Assembly (NCBI GenBank): GCA_018648445.1
Contig: JABGRG010000057.1
Coordinates: 1-23,380, forward strand
Source of the DNA: Rhodospirillales bacterium
GTDB taxonomy: Bacteria > Pseudomonadota > Alphaproteobacteria > Rhodospirillales_A > JACZKS01
DNA: 23,380 bases
Direction of reading: 5' to 3'
The notes under the pieces were generated by a model. That model did no database searches, was not told the DNA's origin, and worked only from the letters and a program-made list of their open reading frames with translations. This document shows positions 14,451 to 21,160 of this stretch, piece after piece. Numbering within the stretch: the first letter of the stretch is position 1; each line of letters begins with the position of its first letter. The position numbers were made by a program, and so were the translations under genes.

Positions 14451-15115
14451 TGGACCGCTTTATCCGTCTTGTGGGGCGCGATTTACGGCTGGCCCAGCGT
14501 CACGGGTTCGACAGCCTTTTGGTGGTCGTCTTTTTTGTGATCGCCGTGGTGCTGTTTCCTTTCGGCGTCGGGCCCGAGCCCAACATTCTGGCGCGGATCG
14601 CCGCCGGAATTATCTGGGTGGCGGCATTGCTGGCCTCCATGCTGTCGCTGGAGCGGCTGTTGCAGGCCGACTATGAGGACGGCTCGCTGGAACTGCTGGT
14701 GTTGTCCCCGGTGACCCTGGAAGTCATCGTTCTGGCCAAGATACTGGCCCATTGGCTGACGACCGGGTTGCCGTTGATTATCGCGGCACCGCTTTTGGCC
14801 GTATTGCTGAACATGAACGTCGAGGGCTTTGCCATCCTCATTCTGGCGCTGCTGCTGGGAACGCCGACGCTTAGCCTCATGGGGGCCGTTGGTGCTGGAC
14901 TGATTTTGGGATCGCGCCGGGGCGGGGTGTTGTTGTCCTTGCTGGTTCTGCCGCTTTATATCCCGGTTCTTATCTTCGGGGTCGGCGCGGTGGATGCCGC
15001 CATTGCCGGTTTTGCCTTCAAGGCGCAGATTTTGATACTCGCGGGCCTGTTTCTGGGAACGCTGGCCCTGTGCCCGTGGGCGACGGCGGCTGCGATCCGG
15101 CAGGCCCTTGAGTAA
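14450..15115 (+). CDS. ccmB: Haem exporter membrane subunit CcmB
   Basis: A 221-aa inner-membrane protein with about six hydrophobic helices, the permease-like partner of CcmA. Seen: the N-terminal RDLRLAQRHG, the LLSLERLLQADYEDGSLE-type cytoplasmic segment (residues about 65-82), LSPVTLEVIVLAKILAHW and GAVGAGLILGSRRGGVL, all characteristic of CcmB. ATG 14450 shares its A with the ccmA stop and has GGAGG seven bases upstream; a GTG at 14447 would add one residue. A 78-bp gap separates it from ccmC, the largest gap in the operon. Confidence 0.95.
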   Translation: MDRFIRLVGRDLRLAQRHGFDSLLVVVFFVIAVVLFPFGVGPEPNILARIAAGIIWVAALLASMLSLERLLQADYEDGSLELLVLSPVTLEVIVLAKILAHWLTTGLPLIIAAPLLAVLLNMNVEGFAILILALLLGTPTLSLMGAVGAGLILGSRRGGVLLSLLVLPLYIPVLIFGVGAVDAAIAGFAFKAQILILAGLFLGTLALCPWATAAAIRQALE

Positions 15116-15193
15116 AAAAACATTGCGGTGCCTATGGAAATTCGGACTGCCGAGAGATAAATACAGGCTCGTCTGAGGAAAGTAAGAATTAGA

Positions 15194-15931
15194 ATGCATC
15201 GATTTGCAAATCCGAAACGGTTTATGCGTCTGAGCGGGGTTTTGTTGCCGTGGACGGCGGGGCTCAGCATCGTGCTGATCGGGGCGGGGATTTATCTGGC
15301 CCTGTTCGGTTCGCCGTCCGATTATCAGCAGGGCCAGAGCGTGCGCATGATGTACGTACATGTGCCTGCGGCCTGGATGTCGCTGTTTTGTTATACGTCC
15401 ATGGCGGTGGCGGCTGCGGTGGCGCTGATCTGGAAGCATCCGCTGGCCGATCTGGCGGCCAAGTCGGCGGCCCCCATCGGCGCGTGCTTTACTTTTCTGG
15501 CGCTGGTCACCGGATCGCTGTGGGGAAAGCCCATGTGGGGAACCTGGTGGGTGTGGGATGCGCGTCTGACCTCGGTCCTGATCCTGTTTTTCCTGTATCT
15601 GGGGTACATGGCGCTGATTAACGCGTTCGACGATCCGACGCGCGGCTATCGCGCGGCCTCGATCCTGGTGCTGGTCGGCTTCGTCAACGTTCCCATTATC
15701 AAGTTTTCGGTCGATTGGTGGAACACCCTGCATCAGCCCGCCAGCGTGTTCAAAATGGGCGGCCCGGCCATTCACCCCAGCATGCTGACGCCGCTTTTGC
15801 TGGTGGGGGTCGGCTACACTACCTATTTCTTATGGGTGCTGATGGTGCGCATGCGAACCGAGATACTGGCAGGCAAAATACGCGCCGCGCGCTTGCGGCA
15901 GGTGCGCGGCCCGGTATCGGCGGAAGGGTAG
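15194..15931 (+). CDS. ccmC: Haem handling protein CcmC
   Basis: A 245-aa inner-membrane protein with six hydrophobic helices that attaches haem to CcmE. Seen: the tryptophan-rich WWD motif WGTWWVWDARLTS (115-127), flanked by the haem-ligand His regions YVHVPAAW (H56) and WWNTLHQPAS (His near 184). The start ATG 15194 has GAGG rather far upstream (about 15 bases), so M11 is an alternative, but the basic N-terminus suits the family. The gap before it contains TTGCGG and TAAATA, which might give a secondary promoter. ccmD follows after nine bases. Confidence 0.95.
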   Translation: MHRFANPKRFMRLSGVLLPWTAGLSIVLIGAGIYLALFGSPSDYQQGQSVRMMYVHVPAAWMSLFCYTSMAVAAAVALIWKHPLADLAAKSAAPIGACFTFLALVTGSLWGKPMWGTWWVWDARLTSVLILFFLYLGYMALINAFDDPTRGYRAASILVLVGFVNVPIIKFSVDWWNTLHQPASVFKMGGPAIHPSMLTPLLLVGVGYTTYFLWVLMVRMRTEILAGKIRAARLRQVRGPVSAEG

Positions 15932-15940
15932 GGAACGGAC

Positions 15941-16117
15941 ATGGAAAACCTGACCACCTTTTTCGAGATGGGCGGATATGCCCGCTTTATCTGGCCTGCC
16001 TTCGGCCTGTCGTTTGTGGTGCTGGGCGCGTTGCTCGTCACCAGCATTCGATCCTTCAAAAACACCGAGGCGACGCTGAATTCCATGCAGGCCGCCAAGG
16101 ATACGGAAAACCAATAA
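15941..16117 (+). CDS. ccmD: Haem exporter small subunit CcmD
   Basis: A 58-aa membrane protein that is part of the CcmABCD complex and needed for release of holo-CcmE. It begins MENLTTFFEMGGYARFIWPA, the usual CcmD pattern of an acidic start, GGYA, and an aromatic-rich entry to a single helix (FGLSFVVLGALLVTSI, about 21-36), followed by a charged cytoplasmic tail. It sits nine bases after ccmC and its TAA directly abuts the ATG of ccmE. A GGGAACGG sequence lies just before the start. It is easily missed because of its size. Confidence 0.93.
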   Translation: MENLTTFFEMGGYARFIWPAFGLSFVVLGALLVTSIRSFKNTEATLNSMQAAKDTENQ

Positions 16118-16615
16118 ATGAAGCCCAAACGTAAACGACTGACCTTTGTCATTATCGGTCTGGGGCTGCTGGCGGCTGCCGCCGCGCTGGTCCTGACGGC
16201 GTTCGAGGAGAACATCGTCTTCTTCCACAGCCCGACCGACGTGAAGGAAAAAGACATCGGCGCGGACCGGCGCATCCGCCTGGGCGGTCTGGTCGAGGAA
16301 GGCAGCGTCAAGAAAACGGCGGGCGGAAAAACCGTTGAATTCGTCATCACCGATCTGAACGAGACCATTCCCGTGGTTTATGCAGGCTTACTGCCGGACC
16401 TCTTTCGCGAAGGCCAGGGCGTGGTTGCCGAAGGATTGGTGAAAAACGGCGTTTTCCAGGCCGACGAAGTGCTGGCCAAGCACGATGAAAACTACATGCC
16501 GCCCGAGGTGGCCGACGCCTTGAAGGAATCAGGGCAGTGGCAGCACGTTGAAGAGAAATTGAAGGCATCGGGCCAAACTGCGGAAGGCTATACGAAAAAG
16601 GACCCTGGCAAATGA
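16118..16615 (+). CDS. ccmE: Cytochrome c-type biogenesis protein CcmE (haem chaperone)
   Basis: A 165-aa periplasmic haem chaperone held by an N-terminal anchor (residues about 8-29). It binds haem covalently and passes it to CcmF. Seen: an RIRLGGLV strand (52-59), VEFVITD, YAGLLPDLFREGQGVVAEG, and the haem-attachment motif LAKHDENYMPPE with H122 and Y126. The tail after this is polar and presumably flexible. Its ATG directly follows the ccmD stop, and its TGA overlaps the ATG of ccmF (ATGA). Confidence 0.97.
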   Translation: MKPKRKRLTFVIIGLGLLAAAAALVLTAFEENIVFFHSPTDVKEKDIGADRRIRLGGLVEEGSVKKTAGGKTVEFVITDLNETIPVVYAGLLPDLFREGQGVVAEGLVKNGVFQADEVLAKHDENYMPPEVADALKESGQWQHVEEKLKASGQTAEGYTKKDPGK

Positions 16616-18609
16616 TCGTTGAGATTGGGCATTTTGCCCTGATTCTGGCGCTCGTTGTGTCGCTGGTTCAGGGAACCGTGCCGCTGGTTGGCGCGCACCG
16701 CAACGACGCAGCCTGGATGGCGCTGGGGCGGCCCGCCGCCATTGTCCAGTTCTTGCTGATTGCGCTGTCCTTTGCCGCGCTGACCCACGCCTATGTCACG
16801 TCGGACTTCTCGGTCCTCAACGTGGCCAGAAATTCGCACTCGGCCAAGCCGCTGATCTACAAGATTTCCGGCGTGTGGGCGAACCACGAAGGTTCGATGA
16901 TGCTATGGGTTCTGATTTTGGCTGCCTTTGGTTCGGCGGTGGCGATTTTCGGTCAAAACCTGCCGCCCAGCCTGCGCGCCCGCACCCTGGCCATTCAGGC
17001 GTTCATCACGTTGGCGTTCCTGCTGTTCATCCTTTTCACGTCCAACCCGTTTGAGCGCATCCTGCCCGCGCCGGTGGACGGGCGCGGCCTGAACCCGTTG
17101 TTGCAGGACCCCGGATTGGCGCTGCATCCGCCTTTTTTGTATCTGGGCTATGTGGGGCTTTCCATTGTTTTCTCGTTCGCCATCGCCGCCCTGATTGAGG
17201 GCCGCGTCGATGCCGCATGGGCGCGCTGGGTTCGTCCGTGGACGCTGGCGGCGTGGATTTTCCTGACCGCCGGGATCGGCTTGGGCTCGTGGTGGGCCTA
17301 TTACGAACTGGGCTGGGGCGGCTGGTGGTACTGGGACCCGGTGGAAAACGCGTCCTTCATGCCGTGGCTGGCGGCCACCGCGTTGCTGCATTCGTCCATC
17401 GTTGTCGAAAAGCGCGACACGCTAAAGGGCTGGACGGTCTTTCTGGCCATTGTCGCCTTTTCGCTCAGTCTGCTGGGCACCTTCCTGGTGCGCTCGGGCG
17501 TGCTGACAAGCGTGCACGCGTTTGCCACCGATCCGGCGCGCGGCGTCTTTATTCTGGTGTTGCTGCTGGTCGCCATCGGCGGCTCGTTCGCACTGTTTGC
17601 GTGGCGCGGCCCCTCGCTTTCGGCGACCGGCCTGTTCGTGCCGGTGTCGCGCGAAGGCGCGCTTTTGCTGAACAACCTGCTGCTGACCACGGCGTCCGCC
17701 GTTGTCCTTCTGGGAACCCTTTATCCGTTGTTCCTGGATGCCATGGACGGCGGCAAGGTTTCGGTCGGGCCACCCTTCTTCAACGCCGTTTTCATCCCCA
17801 TCATGACGCCCTTGTTCGCGGCCCTTGCGGTGGGTCCATTCCTGGCCTGGAAGCGTGGCGATCTGCCGGGCGCGCTGGCGCGCCTGCGACTGGCTTTCGG
17901 ACTGAGCGTGGCGGCCGCCCTGGCCACCTGGTACGTGGCTGCCGACGGCCCCGTCATGGCCGTTCTGGGCATGGGGCTGGCGGCCTGGCTGGTCATCGGG
18001 GCCATCGTCGAAACAGCCTCGCGCATCAATTTGTTCAAGGCCACAATTGGGGAGAGCCTTCGCAGGCTTCGCCGCATCCCAAGGGCAACCTGGGGTATGA
18101 CCATCGCGCACTTCGGTTTGGGCATCCTGATCGCCGGGGTCACGGGTTCATCGGCATGGAAGGTCGAAAGCATCCAGACCATGATGCCGGGCCAGACCAT
18201 CGACGTTTCCGGCTACGAGTTCCGCTTCGAAGGGGCCAGCCGCGCCCAGGGACCGAACTATACCGCGACGCGCGGACGCTTCGTGGTCAGCCAAGGCGGC
18301 GAGCGCGTTGCTGTGCTGAAACCGGAAAAACGGGTCTATCCGGTTGAGGGGCAACCGACCACGGAAGCGGCCATCAAGACCACCTTTATGGGCGATATCT
18401 ACGCCGTCATCGGCGATGCCGAAGGCAACCAAGGCGGATACGTGACGCGGCTTTATTTCAATCCGCTGGTGCCGTGGATCTGGGCCGGCATCCTGATCAT
18501 GGTGGTGGGCGGTCTGTTCAGCCTGTCCGACCGCCGTCTGCGCGTCGGCGCGCCAAGCCGCCGTGAAGCTCCGGCTCAAAAGGTGCGCGCCCAAAAGGTA
18601 CGTACATGA
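16612..18609 (+). CDS. ccmF: Cytochrome c haem lyase subunit CcmF
   Basis: A 665-aa polytopic inner-membrane protein that, with CcmH and CcmI, transfers haem from CcmE to the CXXCH site of apocytochromes. Seen: the WWD domain GWGGWWYWDPVENASFMPWL at 234-253, the upstream GVWANHEGSMMLWVL and LHPPFLYLGYVG segments with conserved His, many hydrophobic helices, and a periplasmic loop near the C-terminus before the last helix (VPWIWAGILIMVVGGLFSLSDRR, split around residue 640). The length is normal. Starts and ends in ATGA overlaps with ccmE and ccmG. Confidence 0.97.
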   Translation: MIVEIGHFALILALVVSLVQGTVPLVGAHRNDAAWMALGRPAAIVQFLLIALSFAALTHAYVTSDFSVLNVARNSHSAKPLIYKISGVWANHEGSMMLWVLILAAFGSAVAIFGQNLPPSLRARTLAIQAFITLAFLLFILFTSNPFERILPAPVDGRGLNPLLQDPGLALHPPFLYLGYVGLSIVFSFAIAALIEGRVDAAWARWVRPWTLAAWIFLTAGIGLGSWWAYYELGWGGWWYWDPVENASFMPWLAATALLHSSIVVEKRDTLKGWTVFLAIVAFSLSLLGTFLVRSGVLTSVHAFATDPARGVFILVLLLVAIGGSFALFAWRGPSLSATGLFVPVSREGALLLNNLLLTTASAVVLLGTLYPLFLDAMDGGKVSVGPPFFNAVFIPIMTPLFAALAVGPFLAWKRGDLPGALARLRLAFGLSVAAALATWYVAADGPVMAVLGMGLAAWLVIGAIVETASRINLFKATIGESLRRLRRIPRATWGMTIAHFGLGILIAGVTGSSAWKVESIQTMMPGQTIDVSGYEFRFEGASRAQGPNYTATRGRFVVSQGGERVAVLKPEKRVYPVEGQPTTEAAIKTTFMGDIYAVIGDAEGNQGGYVTRLYFNPLVPWIWAGILIMVVGGLFSLSDRRLRVGAPSRREAPAQKVRAQKVRT

Positions 18610-19142
18610 AGCGGCTGGTTTTCATTCTGCCGCTGGTCGGGTTTGCCGTGATGGCTGTTTATCTGGGCATCGGGCTGACCAAGGACCCGCGCGCCTTGCC
18701 CTCCGTGCTCATTGATCAGGAGGTTCCGCCATTCGACCTGGCGGCCATTGAGGGCCGCGACAAGGGCTTCAAACATGGCGATCTGCTGGGCGAGGTCTCG
18801 CTGGTCAACATCTTCGGTTCCTGGTGCATCGCGTGCCGGGTGGAGCATCCGTTTCTGATGAAAATCAAGGAACGGAAACTAGCGCCCCTGCATGGCATTG
18901 ACTGGCGCGAAGAAAACCGGCAGGCGGGTCCGGCGTGGCTGGCGCGCTTTGGCGATCCCTACACGCTAATTGGCGACGACCCCAAAAGCAAAGCGGCCAT
19001 CGCCTTTGGCGTAACCGGCGCGCCGGAAACTTTCGTTGTCGATAAGCGGGGCTTCATCCGTTACAAGCACGTCGGACCGATGACGCAGGACGTGTGGGAC
19101 CGGACCATCGAACCGATGGTGGAGGAACTTCGCAAACAATGA
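18606..19142 (+). CDS. ccmG: Thiol:disulfide oxidoreductase CcmG (DsbE)
   Basis: A 178-aa membrane-tethered periplasmic thioredoxin-like protein that keeps apocytochrome or CcmH Cys reduced. Seen: an N-terminal anchor (residues about 4-22), [10 protein letters not shown], the active site [13 protein letters not shown] (C74, C77), and the cis-Pro loop in [11 protein letters not shown] followed by RYKHVGPMT, which is diagnostic of CcmG. The CIAC motif has Ala where Pro is common, and GAPET replaces the usual GVPET; both Cys and the cis-Pro are kept, so it should be active. ATGA overlaps join it to ccmF and ccmH. Confidence 0.95.
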   Translation: MKRLVFILPLVGFAVMAVYLGIGLTKDPRALPSVLIDQEVPPFDLAAIEGRDKGFKHGDLLGEVSLVNIFGSWCIACRVEHPFLMKIKERKLAPLHGIDWREENRQAGPAWLARFGDPYTLIGDDPKSKAAIAFGVTGAPETFVVDKRGFIRYKHVGPMTQDVWDRTIEPMVEELRKQ

Positions 19143-19615
19143 GGGCTGTTCTTCTGATAGTGGCGGCCTTGCTGTTGCCTTTGGCCGCAAACGCGGTGGA
19201 ACCGAGCGAGGTCCTGAGCGACCCGGTGCTGGAGACGCGCGCGCGCGATATCAGCGAAAATCTGCGCTGTCTGGTCTGCCAAAACCAGTCCATCGACGAG
19301 TCAGACGCGCAGCTTGCCCGGGATTTGCGGGTGCTGGTGCGCGAACGCCTGGTTGCCGGCAGTTCGGACGGCGAGGTGATCGATTACGTGGTGTCTCGTT
19401 ACGGCGATTTTGTCTTGCTCAATCCGCCGTTCAAGGGATCGACCTATGTGCTCTGGCTGGGCCCCGCCGCCATCCTCGGTCTCGGACTGATGGGCGTGTT
19501 CGTCTTCTTCAGGCGGCGCGCGGAAGCGGCCCGGTCAGGCGCGGCAGACGTCATGCCGCTAAGCGCGGAGGAGAACAAACGGTTGCAACGCATACTTGAC
19601 GAGGCCGGTAAATGA
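19139..19615 (+). CDS. ccmH: Cytochrome c-type biogenesis protein CcmH (CcmL type)
   Basis: A 158-aa thiol oxidoreductase that handles the apocytochrome CXXCH Cys. Seen: a signal peptide ([19 protein letters not shown]), the conserved [11 protein letters not shown] with C44 and C47, [13 protein letters not shown], the [14 protein letters not shown] segment, and a C-terminal membrane helix (about 103-122) followed by a basic and polar tail. ATG 19139 overlaps the ccmG stop (ATGA) and begins the signal peptide; a frame extension to 19094 is antigenic noise inside ccmG. It lacks the TPR half found in fused CcmH proteins; that role is supplied by the separate ccmI. Confidence 0.95.
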   Translation: MRAVLLIVAALLLPLAANAVEPSEVLSDPVLETRARDISENLRCLVCQNQSIDESDAQLARDLRVLVRERLVAGSSDGEVIDYVVSRYGDFVLLNPPFKGSTYVLWLGPAAILGLGLMGVFVFFRRRAEAARSGAADVMPLSAEENKRLQRILDEAGK

Positions 19616-20751
19616 TTACGTTCTGGATTGCCGCGCTGGGCTTATTGGCCGCAACCGTAGGCCTGTTCCTGTGGGTTTTGATGCGCAAACGCAAACCGGC
19701 CATGGCGCGCGCCGATTACGACGTTGCGGTTTTCCGCGATCAGTTGAACGAGGTGGAGCGCGACTTGGATCGAGGCGTTCTGGCCGCCGATCAGGCCGAA
19801 GCTGCGCGCATTGAGATTAAACGCCGTATGCTGTCTGCGGCCGACGGACGGGACGCTGCGCAAGAAGGCGCGGTCTCGCCGGGTCTTCGCGGCGCGGGCC
19901 TTGCGGTGATTGCGATGATCGTCCCCGTGGCCTCCATTGCCATGTACCTGATGCTGGGTTCGCCGGATGTCGCCGATCAGCCTCTGTCTGCGCGTCAGGG
20001 AGAAATTCAGACGGCGCAGCAAGGCGAGCACGAAATGGCGGGCGCGGTGGCCAAGCTGACAGCGCAGTTGGAAAAAGACCCGTCCAACGCCGAAGGCTGG
20101 ATGCTTCTGGGCCGTTCCTTGCGCACCATGGAAAGGTATTCCGAGGCCGCCGAGGCGCTACGCAAGGGGATCGAACTAATCGGGCGCGACGCGGACGCGC
20201 TGGCCGAATACGCCGAGCTGTTGGTGGTCGCTGCCGATGGCGCGGTGTCTGATGCCGCAGCCGATATCTTCAACGAGATTTCGACCGTCGCGCCCGGCGA
20301 TCCGCGCATTCACTATTATCTCGGCATCTACAGGTATCAACACGGTGATAGCCGGGGTGCGGTTCAGTCCTGGGTTGATCTGATCGCGGTATCGCCGGAA
20401 GGCGCGCCGTGGTTGACCAGCGTGCGGGAGCGCATCCGCTCGACCGCCGCCGCCGCCGATATCGATCTGGCGGGCATTAAGCCCAGTTCGGACCTGCCCA
20501 AGCCGCCCGAACCGCCTGAGCAAAGCGGGCCGACGCAGGAAGACGTGAAAAACGCCGCCGACATGACGCCTGAAGAACGCGACGAAATGATCCGCAGCAT
20601 GGTCGAAGGTTTGGCCGCGCGTCTGGAAGACGAACCCAACGACGCCGACGGCTGGCGAAAGCTGGCACAGGCCTATAAGGTTCTGGGTGAAATCGACAAA
20701 GCCGCACAGGCCATGGAACGCGCCGTGGCCGCCGAGCAAAGCCCAAAATAG
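19612..20751 (+). CDS. ccmI: Cytochrome c biogenesis protein CcmI (CycH-like, TPR)
   Basis: A 379-aa inner-membrane protein that chaperones apocytochrome for the CcmFH lyase. Seen: an N-terminal helix (residues about 3-25), a cytoplasmic loop with [20 protein letters not shown] (36-55) typical of CcmI, a second helix (about 97-116), then a periplasmic TPR domain ([20 protein letters not shown], and near the end [20 protein letters not shown]). It overlaps ccmH by ATGA and closes the operon. No clear rho-independent terminator follows; a small CCCAA/TTGGG hairpin at 20813-20825 lacks a T tract. Confidence 0.95.
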   Translation: MITFWIAALGLLAATVGLFLWVLMRKRKPAMARADYDVAVFRDQLNEVERDLDRGVLAADQAEAARIEIKRRMLSAADGRDAAQEGAVSPGLRGAGLAVIAMIVPVASIAMYLMLGSPDVADQPLSARQGEIQTAQQGEHEMAGAVAKLTAQLEKDPSNAEGWMLLGRSLRTMERYSEAAEALRKGIELIGRDADALAEYAELLVVAADGAVSDAAADIFNEISTVAPGDPRIHYYLGIYRYQHGDSRGAVQSWVDLIAVSPEGAPWLTSVRERIRSTAAAADIDLAGIKPSSDLPKPPEPPEQSGPTQEDVKNAADMTPEERDEMIRSMVEGLAARLEDEPNDADGWRKLAQAYKVLGEIDKAAQAMERAVAAEQSPK

Positions 20752-21160
20752 CAATTCGGTCATGCACCCATAAACCGGGATTCACATATCCGCCGAAATG
20801 CTAGTCAAGAACCCAAACATTGGGAGCTTGGATATGTGCGATTGATACGACCTGACGGACCTCGAACGGTCGATCATCGAGCCTAATCCGCTTAACAGCG
20901 TATTGCAGTCGTTATCTGGCGCGGGCCTAAACTTCCGCGTATAGCCAGGAGCGGATCTACGAAAACGGGCGGTTTGATGAATTTGCCAAAAACAAATCAG
21001 GCGTCTAGCCCCCAATCTGGGGATGAATGAAATCAAACCCTTTGAATCGTGTGTTTAGAACCAATTTTCTGGTTATCAATGAGGAGTTCGCTTTTCCTAA
21101 TGATCAGCTATAGTTAATTGGCGTAGTTGTGCGATTAGACGGCATCGGGGGGAACGGTCA
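20752..21160. other. Intergenic region with mobile-element debris
   Basis: About 410 bases with no intact gene. It contains the transposase-like remnant listed separately, a hairpin CCCC-AATCT-GGGG near 21009-21021 without a T tract, and presumably the cyclase promoter. The base composition is more AT-rich than that of the ccm operon. Confidence 0.5.
20834..20944 (+). pseudogene. Decayed IS5-type transposase start
   Basis: From ATG 20834 the translation is MCD, a TGA stop, then YDLTDLERSIIEP (20846-20884). This is the usual opening of IS5-family transposases (…WYDLTDLEWxxIEPLLP), the TGA standing where Trp would fit. The frame then loses similarity and stops at 20942. No inverted repeats or target duplications were seen, so only a fragment of an old insertion appears to remain. 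Confidence 0.45.

Noticed and set aside
14483..15775. 430-codon minus-strand frame opposite ccmB and ccmC
   Set aside because: Rich in Gln, Arg and His with no motif; it is the shadow of two well-supported membrane proteins.
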